DNA of 64,000 nucleotides from Planctomycetaceae bacterium (GTDB lineage: Bacteria > Planctomycetota > Planctomycetia > Planctomycetales > Planctomycetaceae). The notes beneath the pieces were generated by a model. The model ran no database searches and had not been told where the DNA came from. It saw only the letters and a list, made by a program, of their open reading frames with translations. A program made the translations under genes and the position numbers. The stretch is taken from positions 372,001 to 436,000 of the forward strand of contig JACKHO010000004.1 of NCBI GenBank assembly GCA_020638955.1, given 5' to 3'. This document shows, piece by piece, positions 29,737 to 39,291 of this stretch; positions within the stretch are counted from its first letter, which is position 1, and every line of letters starts with the position of its first letter.

Positions 29737-32718
29737 ATGAGTCGTATGGCGGTTGAGGGCTTTGCTGGTGCGAACCGGGTGTTTATTTCGTGCGTCTCGG
29801 ATGAATTCGAGAAGCCGTCGGCACCCTATCCCGGATTCCGGTCCGCCTTACGCGATTACCTCACTCAGGCCGACTGCGAAGTCAAGGTGCAGGAGCAGTT
29901 CCGGCAAGAGGGAAGCCTCGACACCGTCGAGAAACTGGCCGGATACATTAAGACCTGCAAGGCGGTTATTCATTTGCTGGGGGAAATGTCGGGAAGCATT
30001 GCCCATCCTCAAGCGGTCGCAGCCTTTTTAAAGGACAACCCGGACTTCCTCGCCAAATATCCGGAGTTGCGAACAGAGCTCGGCAACTGCTCCGATCTCA
30101 CCTACACCCAATGGGAAGCGTTTCTCGCCCTGCACTACGGTGTGGACCTGTTCGTTTACGTGACGAAGAAGGGGCAGGGAGCGCAGAAGCCCCACCTCGA
30201 CCGCCTGAAACTTGCCCGCAAGTACGCTGATGAAATCAAAAGCGACACCGACCTGCTTGGTCGACTAATTGGCGATTTGCGAAAGATTGTCGAATCGAAT
30301 TCGCAAGGTCAGAAGAAGCCTGATATCGCACCATCACGAATTCTCCGGCACGCGCCGAGCGTTCTCTTCGGTCGTGAGAAGCAATTGGCGGCGTTGGACA
30401 ATGTGTGGAACGACGGCACGAATGTTTACACGCTGGTGGCGTGGGGCGGGGTAGGGAAGACGTCGCTGGTTTCGCATTGGGTGAGTGAGCATTTTGCGAA
30501 GCGGGGATGGCCCGGCGTGGAGCGGTATTTTGACTGGTCGTTTTATTCGCAGGGAACCGGCGAGTCGCGGCAGACTTCGGCGGACTTGTTTATCAACAAA
30601 GCCCTGGAATTCTTCGGTGATGAAGACCCGCTGCTCGGTGGCCCGTGGGAACGTGGCGAACGGCTGGCGAAGTTGATCCGGCAGCACAGGACACTATTGG
30701 TCCTCGACGGCATCGAGCCGCTGCAGTATCCGGTGACTGATAAGGCCGGTCAGGCCGGACGACTGAAAGACCAGGGACTCGAAGCGCTTATTCAAAGTTT
30801 GGCGAATGAGAATCCCGGGCTGTGCGTCATTACCACGCGGGAACATTTGACGAACATCGAGTCGGTCGGGACAACGAAGGAAGAGAAGCTCGACAAGCTG
30901 TTGCTGGCAGCCGCCATTTCGCTGTTGCGACACTTGCAGGTGGTGGGTACTGAGGAAGAACTGGAAGAAGCCTGGAAGGATGCCGGTGGCCATGCTCTCA
31001 CGCTCCAACTGCTGGGACGGTTTATCGCGCAGGCCTACCTTGACAAAGACATCCGGCACTACAAGCAGGTGCGATTTGACGAGGCCGACTTGGAGACTCA
31101 GGGTCGTTCGGCCTTTAAAGTGATGCGAGCCTACGAAAGGTGGCTGAAGTCCGAAGGGGAAGAACGTCAGCGGGAACTCGCCATCCTGCGGCTGACCGGA
31201 CTGTTTGACCGCCCCATTTCACCGGGTTGCCTCGCCGCACTCCGAGCCAAACCCGCCATTGCAGGTCTTACCGACGACCTTGTCGATCTGAAAGAAACGC
31301 AGTGGAATTCAGCGCTCAAGCGCCTCAGTGAAATCGACCTCATCTCGCTCAACGTTCAACCTTCGACCCTCGACCTTCAACCTTCACTCGATGCCCACCC
31401 CCTGGTCCGCGAATACTTCGCCGAGCAATTGCAGCGTGAACAGCCCGAAGCGTTCCGCGCAGCCCACTCCCGGTTGTTCGACCATTTGTGCGAAACCACC
31501 AAGCCTCACCGGCCCGATACACTGCAAGGCCTGCAACCACTGTACGAAGCCGTCACCCACGGCTGCCTCGCCGGTCGGCATCAGGAAGCGTGTACTGACG
31601 TGTATCGTGACCGCATCCTCCGCGGGACTGGGAGCGGCGGGTTCTACAGTCAGAGGCAATTGGGAGCGATTGGGGCCGATCTTGGGGCCGTGGCGGCTTT
31701 CTTTGATGTCCCCTGGTCTCAGGTCTCACAGAATCTCCAGAAGTCCGGTCAGACTTGGCTGCTCGCTGTTGCGGCCTTCAATCTCCGGGCCCTCGGGAGG
31801 CTTAGCGAGGCTATCGACCTAATTCGAATTGGCCTGCCAAGTGAAGTAGCTCGAGAGGATTGGAAAAATGCAGTAATCAGTGCCGGCAATCTGAGCGAAC
31901 TGGAAGTGACGTTGGGACAACTCGATAGTGCGGTCGCCGATGGCCGCCGCGCCGTCGAATTCGCTGACCAGACGAATGATCCATTCGAGAAGGTGGTTGA
32001 CCGAGCAATTCTGGCCGATGCCCTGCATCAGTCCGGCGCTACCGACGAAGCCCGGCAACTGTTCGCCGAGGCGGAGACCATACAAAAGAAGCGACAACCT
32101 AAGTATCCGCTGCTGTATTCGTTACCAGGTTTTCGCTACGTCGACCTGCTGCTGGCCTTCGCCGAACAGGCTGCCTGGCGTGCGGTCCTGAGGGAGACAT
32201 CCCAAACCAACTTTCTCAACGGTCAACGCTCAATCCTCAACGATATTTGCGATGACGCGGATCACCGGGCAAAAAAAATGTTTGAATGGCGTGAATCGAG
32301 CGATTCCATTCTCGGCATCGCCCTCGATCACCTCTCGCTGGCCTGGTCGGCGCTTTTCCGGGCGCTGCTCGATGGTGATGTGCCCGAGACACTTGCCACA
32401 CATGTCACCGCGGCCCTGAGTGCCTTCCGCAAGGCAAACGACTTGATGTACCTTCCAAGAGCCCTTCTAACCGCCGCGTGGTACTACGCCACGCTCGGCG
32501 AACAACCCGTTGAGGCGAAACGACTGTTGGATGAAGCGGAGCAAATCTCAAAACGCGGCCCGATGCCATTGTATTTGGCGGATGTGCATTTGCACCGCGC
32601 CCGTTTGTTTCGTGACCGCGACGAACTGGCCAAGGCGCGGGTGCTCATCGAAAAGCACAGTTACGGCCGCCGACTGCCGGAGTTGGCAGATGCGGAAGCT
32701 GCCGCCGTCAATTGGTAG
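29737..32718 (+). CDS. STAND NTPase: TIR/DUF4062-like head, NB-ARC-type core, TPR tail
   Basis: A protein of about 993 residues. Residues 14-100 look like a DUF4062/TIR-type effector domain (RVFISCVSDEF, then CKAVIHLLGE). LTYTQWEAFLALHYGVDLFVYV is the second half of that fold. The STAND motor follows: Walker A GGVGKT (237-242), Walker B TLLVLDGIEPL (about 319-329), the ITTR sensor and GHALTLQLLGRF (about 418). Then come a winged-helix part and TPR-like helices from about 640 to the end. This is the layout of NLR-like signalling or immune sensors. The frame opens upstream at a TTG (29677), but the ATGs at 29737 or 29746 are more likely. A repeat-derived insert (QPSTLDLQPS) occurs near residue 530. 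Role in phage defence is inference only. Confidence 0.8.
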   Translation: MSRMAVEGFAGANRVFISCVSDEFEKPSAPYPGFRSALRDYLTQADCEVKVQEQFRQEGSLDTVEKLAGYIKTCKAVIHLLGEMSGSIAHPQAVAAFLKDNPDFLAKYPELRTELGNCSDLTYTQWEAFLALHYGVDLFVYVTKKGQGAQKPHLDRLKLARKYADEIKSDTDLLGRLIGDLRKIVESNSQGQKKPDIAPSRILRHAPSVLFGREKQLAALDNVWNDGTNVYTLVAWGGVGKTSLVSHWVSEHFAKRGWPGVERYFDWSFYSQGTGESRQTSADLFINKALEFFGDEDPLLGGPWERGERLAKLIRQHRTLLVLDGIEPLQYPVTDKAGQAGRLKDQGLEALIQSLANENPGLCVITTREHLTNIESVGTTKEEKLDKLLLAAAISLLRHLQVVGTEEELEEAWKDAGGHALTLQLLGRFIAQAYLDKDIRHYKQVRFDEADLETQGRSAFKVMRAYERWLKSEGEERQRELAILRLTGLFDRPISPGCLAALRAKPAIAGLTDDLVDLKETQWNSALKRLSEIDLISLNVQPSTLDLQPSLDAHPLVREYFAEQLQREQPEAFRAAHSRLFDHLCETTKPHRPDTLQGLQPLYEAVTHGCLAGRHQEACTDVYRDRILRGTGSGGFYSQRQLGAIGADLGAVAAFFDVPWSQVSQNLQKSGQTWLLAVAAFNLRALGRLSEAIDLIRIGLPSEVAREDWKNAVISAGNLSELEVTLGQLDSAVADGRRAVEFADQTNDPFEKVVDRAILADALHQSGATDEARQLFAEAETIQKKRQPKYPLLYSLPGFRYVDLLLAFAEQAAWRAVLRETSQTNFLNGQRSILNDICDDADHRAKKMFEWRESSDSILGIALDHLSLAWSALFRALLDGDVPETLATHVTAALSAFRKANDLMYLPRALLTAAWYYATLGEQPVEAKRLLDEAEQISKRGPMPLYLADVHLHRARLFRDRDELAKARVLIEKHSYGRRLPELADAEAAAVNW

Positions 32719-32920
32719 CACGACGTTGAGCGTGCAGGGGTTGAGATGGTTGAGGGCGGCTGCGCCGCGGTTGAGATGGTTGACGCTGGCGCGATCCTCA
32801 CATAGGAGTGTCTGTATCGCCACTTCCATTCTCATTTTTTTGAAACGCAGAGTTCGCTGAGAACGAGAAGAAAGAGAGACGCCTCAGACCTCAGCGCTCT
32901 CTGCGTTTCTATCTCTTTGG
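32719..32920. other. Repeat-rich intergenic region after the STAND gene
   Basis: It holds a short tandem phrase (GGTTGAGATGGTTGA twice in about 45 bases) followed by the AACGCAGAG / CTCTGCGTT inverted pair and the right direct repeat. No gene or terminator was recognised. Confidence 0.45.
32894..32918. repeat. Right direct repeat flanking the STAND gene
   Basis: GCGCTCTCTGCGTTTCTATC and the following TCTTT match the left copy at 29617-29640 except for one extra base. Upstream, AAACGCAGAG at about 32843 forms a partial inverted repeat with it. Confidence 0.6.
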
Positions 32921-35900
32921 CTACTGCCGTGTCCGGTTATCCAAGTCGTTCTGGGCCGTGCGAATGCTCAGGTCGTGGAGGTAGGTGTAGAGGTCCGCGA
33001 GGTCTTCAGGTTTCAGGTCTTTGAGCAGGCCTTCGGGCATGAGGGACTTTTGCAGTGTGCGGCGTTCTTCGATGTCCGCCGTGTCGATGCGGAACGACTT
33101 GTTGCGGGCATCGCGCAGGACGAGGGCATCGGGATATTCGTACACGACCAGTCCTGTATGGATTTGTCCACGCGTCGTCGCGATTTGTGTCGTCTGGTAG
33201 CGGGGGGAAACGTCCTGATGCGGAAATGCGATGGCAGTGAACAGGTCATCGCGTGAAAAGCGACTCGCAGCTCCGGCCAAATCAGGGCCGAGGGCTTTGC
33301 GTCCGCCGTGACATTGTACGCAGCCGCGTGATGTAAAGATTTTGAGTCCCCGTTCTGCCTCACCCTGCTCCCACGGCACACTGGCCAATACAGTTTTCAG
33401 TTCTGCAACGTCTTCGGTGCCACGGCCAAATTGCTCTTTGAATTCGCCCGGGAATTGCTTTTGAACCGTTGCGGTCCAGAGTTCGACGGCTTCGCGCTGA
33501 GGATCACCGTCGCGCGCGAGGCGGTAGCCGCATGACACGCCCAGGTTTCGTTGCAACAGCTCGGCAACCTGATCACGGGCCTGTCGTTCGTCTCCGTCAT
33601 AACCGAGACGCCGCAAGGTCCGGGCGAGCGTGACATTTTCGACTGCATTTACCGAGCCGGGCATAATCGCGAGGGCCTGGATGCATTTCAGGAGGACTTC
33701 AACATCTGCGGTGTCCAATCCCTGCACGAAGTAGGTGCGGTCTTCGGGTAGCGGATATTCGGAGAGCGACATGAGTACTGCCGAACGGAGGGCGTAGTCG
33801 TCGAACTGCTCATACACTCTCTGGCGAATGGCCGGGTCTTCGGCGGCACCGAGCAGATAGACCAAATCGGTGCTCCACTCGTAGTCGGGATTGGCGTCGA
33901 GCTGCTTGATGAACACCGCAACGACATCCTTGAACAGCTTCGGCGGCATTTCGGTGGCGAATTGCACGTGTCCGGGCTCACCGAATTCGGGATGGTTCAG
34001 AATGGCCAGCGGGAGTTGATCATCCTGCTTGACGAGTACGTGGTAGACGTCGACAACCCGCTCGTCCCAACTAATGTCCTGAGCGAGTTTCTGTTCACGC
34101 ACCTTCCGTTCGAGCCCCACGAGAGTGGAGGCAATTTGATCCCGCTGTTCGATGGTGACGGCCACAGGAATCCGCGACGCCACAATGAGCCAGTGGATGT
34201 CGTCAACCGCACTGGACTCGGCGGTGACGTTCGCCACTACTTTAGTGAGCACTTCGGGATTCGGCGGCTGCAGCATGGAAATGGCGATTTCCAATTCGCG
34301 ATTTAACTCGGCATGTTCGGTGGGATACGTTTTGGCCAGCAGGATGCGGAGTGCGTCGAGTTCCTGGTCGTGTGTTGCAAGATCAGCCTGGCTGACGTAA
34401 CCCTGCAGCGCTGGAGCGAGTGTCGGATCATTCCCGCCTAACTCACCCAGTCCAATTTGCAACAGTCGTGCAGCGTCGACTCGGAGGCCGACGGGTTGAT
34501 TCGGTGAACTTAAGAGCCGCGTGGCAATGTCGATGGGATACGGCTGATAACCAGCGTTTCGCAGTGAAAATGCCGCCGCGAGTGGCACGGCTCCCTGCCA
34601 GCCGTGGTTAATGGCGACGACGGCAGTTTTCTGGTACGCAGGCTTCGAGACCTTGGAAACCACGTTGGTGGCAACCTGCCGCACCGTGGGATCGGCATGG
34701 GCCAGTTGATGCCCGAGTTCCTCCGTGAGATTGTCCAGCAATTCCGACTCGGCACCGAGGAGTGATTCGAGTGCTGCACGGGCAACTTGCGGCTGCGAAT
34801 CTTGCAGGTAAGGACGCAGTAGTTCGATATCGGGATGGGCGGGATTGGATCGACCAAGCGACCACGCTGCTCGTGCGCGGACAAAGGGATTCGCATCCTT
34901 GGCCAATATTGCGGCCATATCTGCGTCAATACCTTCGAACTTTTCCGTCAGGATTTCGATGGCGCGAACACGTTCTCCTCCGGGTCGCGTGGTGGCGAGG
35001 GCCGCATCGCGGAATGCCTCGCGTCCCAATTGCTTGGCAATGGGCTCCCAAATCGCACGGGACCAGCTGCACAGCGGTTGCGGAGCATTTAGCACCGTGT
35101 CGATGCCCTGTAATCCGCGTTCCACAGCAACATTCCAGGGGCTGAGTTGCTTTCCCTTCGGAGCAATGCGAAACACGCCGCCACGAGTTCCGCGTCCGCC
35201 GATGCACACATACAGAGCACCATCGGGGCCGACTTCGGCGTCGGTGGGGGCGAATCCGTGCTCGCCAGTTGCCGTGAGGAAAACTTCGGGATTGGTTTTC
35301 CAGGTGCCGCCATGTTCATCAACCGGCAACGACCAGATGCGGCCGAATGTCCAGTCGAGCACAAACAAGGCACCCTGATACTTCAGCGGAAACGCCGTGT
35401 GACGATAACAGACAACTCCCGTTGGTGAACTGCGCCCCAGGCTTGCCAGTGTGGGAGGCACGTCGAAAGAACTACTCGGTCGGATGTGACTGTTCGAGTA
35501 CCAGCCAAGATTTGATCCCGGCGGAACATGGAACACGCGGGTTGGTTGGTACCACGGCAGGCTGAGGTCGCGTTCGCCATCACTGTCGAAGACAAACAAA
35601 TCGCCGGCTTGAGCAAAGTCGAAGTCGTACGCGTTACGAATACCATCTGCGAAAACTTCGCCGGACGTGAGGTCCGGTTTGAAGCGAACGACGGTTCCGG
35701 CGTGAGGATGCTGGATGGGAGAACTGTCGAGTGTGATGTAGCGTTCATCAATTTCGGCGCTGTTTCCGGAGATCACATACCAGTAACCATCGGGCCCTTT
35801 CCGAATGGCATGGATGTCGTGTTCAGCTCCGGCACGGGCTCGCAGGAAGACGTCGGGAGGTCCATCGGCCTTGCCGTCACGGTCGCGGTCGCGGTAGCGA

Positions 35901-36265
35901 ATGAGCCCGGCATCGCCCGTGCAAAGCAAGTCAGGGCCGTAGAAGAACATTCCCTGCGCACCGCTTTCCGGTCCGTCGACAAACACTCTGCTGTCGTCGG
36001 CGACGCCGTCATGGTCAGAATCAATGAGCACGCGGACGTAACCGGGACCGGAGACGGCAATATGCCCCTCGCTGGTCACTGTCATCGAAAAAACGTCGTG
36101 GCACAGTTCGTCACCAGCGAAGCGGGTGACCTCGAAGCCGTCGGCGACGGCGAGGCCCAAATCGGCGTTTTCCTCCTCGCCATAGACAGAAGGCGAGGAA
36201 ATGCTACCCAGAATGAGAATGACGAAGAGACCCTTCACCATCCTTGGTGTACGAAGGAAATCCAT
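32921..36265 (-). CDS. PVC-type CxxCH cytochrome / membrane-bound dehydrogenase-like protein
   Basis: A 1114-residue secreted protein. The signal peptide ends near SVYGEE. Residues 35-370 form a sugar-dehydrogenase-like beta-propeller (GFEVTRFA, DSDHDGVADDSRVF, IRYRDRDRDGKADG, GPDGALYVCIGGRG). A long HEAT-repeat region follows to about 950. The C-terminal cytochrome c domain has the haem site CVQCH (C982, C985, H986). This combination is a hallmark of planctomycetes and verrucomicrobia, where such proteins are predicted to oxidise sugars or other substrates and pass electrons to a haem. The real substrate is unknown. It is divergent from the antiporter gene. Confidence 0.9.
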   Translation of the reverse strand: MDFLRTPRMVKGLFVILILGSISSPSVYGEEENADLGLAVADGFEVTRFAGDELCHDVFSMTVTSEGHIAVSGPGYVRVLIDSDHDGVADDSRVFVDGPESGAQGMFFYGPDLLCTGDAGLIRYRDRDRDGKADGPPDVFLRARAGAEHDIHAIRKGPDGYWYVISGNSAEIDERYITLDSSPIQHPHAGTVVRFKPDLTSGEVFADGIRNAYDFDFAQAGDLFVFDSDGERDLSLPWYQPTRVFHVPPGSNLGWYSNSHIRPSSSFDVPPTLASLGRSSPTGVVCYRHTAFPLKYQGALFVLDWTFGRIWSLPVDEHGGTWKTNPEVFLTATGEHGFAPTDAEVGPDGALYVCIGGRGTRGGVFRIAPKGKQLSPWNVAVERGLQGIDTVLNAPQPLCSWSRAIWEPIAKQLGREAFRDAALATTRPGGERVRAIEILTEKFEGIDADMAAILAKDANPFVRARAAWSLGRSNPAHPDIELLRPYLQDSQPQVARAALESLLGAESELLDNLTEELGHQLAHADPTVRQVATNVVSKVSKPAYQKTAVVAINHGWQGAVPLAAAFSLRNAGYQPYPIDIATRLLSSPNQPVGLRVDAARLLQIGLGELGGNDPTLAPALQGYVSQADLATHDQELDALRILLAKTYPTEHAELNRELEIAISMLQPPNPEVLTKVVANVTAESSAVDDIHWLIVASRIPVAVTIEQRDQIASTLVGLERKVREQKLAQDISWDERVVDVYHVLVKQDDQLPLAILNHPEFGEPGHVQFATEMPPKLFKDVVAVFIKQLDANPDYEWSTDLVYLLGAAEDPAIRQRVYEQFDDYALRSAVLMSLSEYPLPEDRTYFVQGLDTADVEVLLKCIQALAIMPGSVNAVENVTLARTLRRLGYDGDERQARDQVAELLQRNLGVSCGYRLARDGDPQREAVELWTATVQKQFPGEFKEQFGRGTEDVAELKTVLASVPWEQGEAERGLKIFTSRGCVQCHGGRKALGPDLAGAASRFSRDDLFTAIAFPHQDVSPRYQTTQIATTRGQIHTGLVVYEYPDALVLRDARNKSFRIDTADIEERRTLQKSLMPEGLLKDLKPEDLADLYTYLHDLSIRTAQNDLDNRTRQ

Positions 36266-36485
36266 TGGTCCGCTGTGTTTGAGTCGAAAACCGAACAGGC
36301 GATTACCTCAGGTCAGCCGCGAGACAGGAAAGCATCAAACTCCGCCAATGGGTCCTCCGCCTGAGGATTTCCATTATTGGAAAGACGTTGCCTTGGAGGT
36401 GCGACCTTCCTAATGTTCGCGATCATAACTCGAATTCAGAAATTAGAGCAATGGGGGCTCCTGCCCTCGAAATTGCCACTCGGGA

Positions 36486-38117
36486 GTGCAAGTTTCGACT
36501 CGCCGGGACCTTACTTCACCAGGTGTTACGTTGACTTACACGATTTCCCCGCCGCTGCGACCGAAATCGCCTCAAAGCCGCCGCCCTCGTCCCACGTATC
36601 TGGTCATTGGCCTCGTGGTGATGGTGGTTGCCTCGTACCTGTTTGGTACCGCCCCCAGTTCCCGACGAGCAGTCGCTGCGGATGACCATCCGACAGAAGT
36701 CCCCCGTGAGCATCCAGCAGAAGGTACTGAGTCCGCCGATGCACCAGTGACTGAAGCGGCAGGCAGCGAAGAGAAAGATAAAGAGGAAGAACACGAAGGG
36801 GGCGGACACGACAGTCCTGTGGCTCCAGTTCTTGCGGCCATTGTGCTTCTGCTGTTCTCAGCAAAACTTGCGGGAGACGTCTTCGAGCGGCTCGCCATGC
36901 CGGCGGTGTTGGGCGAACTGTTCATCGGTGTGGTTCTTGGCAACCTCGGCTACTTACTGGGCTTCTTTAATCTCGAATTCACCGCCCTCGACTTCCTGCG
37001 TTCTTCTCCGGACGGTCATGGCGATCCCCACAGCACGGGCTACATCCTCAGTATCCTGGCAGAAATTGGCGTCGTCCTGCTGCTGTTTGAAGTGGGATTG
37101 GAGTCAAACGTCCGGGACATGCTGAAGGTGGGGGCATCGTCGCTGCTTGTCGCAATTCTTGGTGTGATTGCCCCCATGCTGCTTGGCATTGGGGTGGGAT
37201 GGTTCTTCCTGCCACATCGCCCCTATCAGGTGTGGTTGTTTCTTGGGGCGACGCTTTGCGCCACGAGCGTGGGAATTACGGCCCGCGTCTTAAAGGACCT
37301 GGGGCGCAGCCAGCAACGCGAATCGAAAATCATCCTGGGTGCCGCGGTGATTGACGACGTGCTCGGACTAGTGGTGCTGGCGATTGTCTCCGGGATTATC
37401 AAACAGGCCGGAACCGGAGAGGCGTTGAAAATCAGCGCCCTTGCTCTCATTGTTATCAAGGCAATTGGTTTCCTCATTGGAGCTGTTTTCCTTGGCGGAT
37501 TGCTCACTCGCCCACTGTTCCGGGCCGCTAGCTACCTTAAGGGGCACGGATTGCTGGTGGCAGCCGCGCTTGTGGTTTGCTTTGGACTGGCATATTTGGC
37601 AACGCTGGTAAGCCTGGCTCCCATTGTTGGTGCATTCGCAGGCGGGCTCATTCTTGAGCACGCTCACTACAAGGACTTGAGTCGGCGGGAAAACGTGGAG
37701 TTGGAACATGCTATCCAGCCCCTGACGGCACTACTCGTTCCCATCTTCTTCGTACAAATGGGGATCAATGTGCGTCTCGAACAATTCCTGACGAACCCCA
37801 GTGTCTGGGGACTAGCCGCTGCCCTGACCATTGTCGCAATTATCGGTAAGCAGGTTTGTGCCCTCGGTGTGGTCGAGCCCGGTCAGAATCGACTCGCGGT
37901 CGGCTTGGGTATGATTCCTCGCGGCGAAGTCGGCCTCATTTTCGCCAACGAAGGAGCCAAGCTGGTCATGAAATCTACCGACGGAACCAGCTCGCCCGTA
38001 ATCCAAGGCTCAACGTACGCCGCCTTGGTGGTCATGATTATGGTAACCACCATGGTGACGCCGCCCTTACTGAAGTGGTCGTTGACACGCGGGGATAAAC
38101 CTGCTGAGGCAGCCTAA
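36486..38117 (+). CDS. Cation:proton antiporter, CPA2 (KefB/NapA-like)
   Basis: A 543-residue membrane protein. After a first hydrophobic segment (TYLVIGLVVMVVASYLFG), a charged His/Glu-rich loop of about 70 residues precedes the antiporter core. The core has about 12 membrane segments with PAVLGELFIGVVLGNLGYLL, LLLFEVGLESN, FLGATLCATSVGITARVL, the ion-binding pair in AAVIDDVLGLVVLAI (two Asp) and IPRGEVGLIFA. No TrkA-N domain follows the core, unlike full KefB. The start is uncertain: GTG at 36486 or TTG at 36531, which has a better-placed AGGTG. It lies about 190 bases upstream of the ExbB/ExbD gene run. Confidence 0.87.
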   Translation: MQVSTRRDLTSPGVTLTYTISPPLRPKSPQSRRPRPTYLVIGLVVMVVASYLFGTAPSSRRAVAADDHPTEVPREHPAEGTESADAPVTEAAGSEEKDKEEEHEGGGHDSPVAPVLAAIVLLLFSAKLAGDVFERLAMPAVLGELFIGVVLGNLGYLLGFFNLEFTALDFLRSSPDGHGDPHSTGYILSILAEIGVVLLLFEVGLESNVRDMLKVGASSLLVAILGVIAPMLLGIGVGWFFLPHRPYQVWLFLGATLCATSVGITARVLKDLGRSQQRESKIILGAAVIDDVLGLVVLAIVSGIIKQAGTGEALKISALALIVIKAIGFLIGAVFLGGLLTRPLFRAASYLKGHGLLVAAALVVCFGLAYLATLVSLAPIVGAFAGGLILEHAHYKDLSRRENVELEHAIQPLTALLVPIFFVQMGINVRLEQFLTNPSVWGLAAALTIVAIIGKQVCALGVVEPGQNRLAVGLGMIPRGEVGLIFANEGAKLVMKSTDGTSSPVIQGSTYAALVVMIMVTTMVTPPLLKWSLTRGDKPAEAA

Positions 38118-38310
38118 GGCCAGCGGCTCTGCTCAGAATTTGTGAAGATTTCTAAGTTGGAGTTTCCCAAAGCAGCGGAACTCCGGTTGACATTGTTGAC
38201 ACTCGGCGCGGTGGGTCCGTAGCATTGCGCTTCCGTTCGGTGTTGACGCTGCTGTTTCGTCTGGAATGTGGCGTTGTTCGATAGTTTCCATTCTGTGTGT
38301 CATTCCACTT

Positions 38311-39210
38311 ATGGCAACAAAACAGCTCGAAAAGCCGTCGCCTCAGGCTCATCAACCTGTGCTGAAGATCAATGCGTATGATCGACTCAGCGCCTGGATG
38401 ATTGCCGTGGTCATCGGTTTGTGTGGGCTGACTGCACTGGCCATCCTCTACTGGTGGGAAGTTGCCCCCGAAAAGACGGACTTCCTCGTTCCCATGGAAA
38501 TGGTGGAAAGTCCTGGTGGTGATGAAGATGGGGCTCCGGACGAGACACTGAAAATCGAGTCTCCCGAAGATCCCGATCCCAACGCGACGACCTCTGAGGA
38601 AGTCATTGAGCCGTCTCAAATTACGGAGACAGTCGAAAAGGTCGTCCAAATGTCCGACCAGGCGACCGATCAGGCTCAAAACGTCACACAGGCAACGCAA
38701 GCCACCGGAATACCCGGTAGTATTGAAGGTACGGGCCGACGGGGATTGGGAAATGGTCCGGGGCAAGGGGGAATCCCGAACGAGCAACGCTGGTTTATTC
38801 AATACGGGGACAAAGCCTCGATTGAGGAATATGCGAAGCAGCTCGACTTCTTCGGCATCGAAATGGGATCGCTTCAGGACAGCGGCGAACTGGTCTACAT
38901 GACCAACATGAGTTCATCGCCGAAAACGCGTCGCTCACGGTCTGGTAAAGATGAAAAGCGGCTGTACATGACCTGGCAGGGAGGTACACGTCGCGAAGCG
39001 GACGAGAAACTGTTTGGCAAGGCAAACATCAACGCGCGCGGCGGGGTGTTGTTCCACTTCTACCCCAAGCAAACGGAGCAGCTTCTGCTGCAACTTGAAT
39101 ACAACTACGCCAAACGCAGTGCGAAAGAAATTCGCCGCACCTATTTTGTCGTCGTGAAACAAGGCAATGGATATTCATTTGTTGTGACACGGCAAACCTA
39201 TTTGAAATGA
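38311..39210 (+). CDS. Single-pass membrane protein of unknown function, first gene of the ExbB/ExbD run
   Basis: About 299 residues from the ATG at 38311; the frame also opens at 38266, and no ribosome-binding site decides between them. One membrane helix (LSAWMIAVVIGLCGLTALAI) is followed by an acidic, Thr/Gln-rich extracytoplasmic linker and a conserved-looking C-terminal domain (WFIQYGDKASIEEYAKQLDF to the end). The topology (short inner tail, one helix, long linker, periplasmic domain) resembles TonB-like proteins, but the C-terminal domain does not look like TonB. Being next to ExbB and ExbD suggests it is the third component of that motor. Confidence 0.6.
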   Translation: MATKQLEKPSPQAHQPVLKINAYDRLSAWMIAVVIGLCGLTALAILYWWEVAPEKTDFLVPMEMVESPGGDEDGAPDETLKIESPEDPDPNATTSEEVIEPSQITETVEKVVQMSDQATDQAQNVTQATQATGIPGSIEGTGRRGLGNGPGQGGIPNEQRWFIQYGDKASIEEYAKQLDFFGIEMGSLQDSGELVYMTNMSSSPKTRRSRSGKDEKRLYMTWQGGTRREADEKLFGKANINARGGVLFHFYPKQTEQLLLQLEYNYAKRSAKEIRRTYFVVVKQGNGYSFVVTRQTYLK

Positions 39211-39219
39211 CGTCTGACA

Positions 39220-39237
39220 GGCCTCACTTTTGAGGCC
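39220..39237 (+). terminator. Short hairpin, possible attenuator
   Basis: GGCCTCA pairs perfectly with TGAGGCC around CTTT, ten bases after the stop of the one-TM protein gene. Only a weak T-rich stretch follows, so it may reduce rather than stop transcription into the ExbB gene, or protect an mRNA end. Confidence 0.45.
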
Positions 39238-39291
39238 GTTCGTTTCGATATCACCACGAACATTGATTTTTGACAGCTCCGAGGATGCTCG

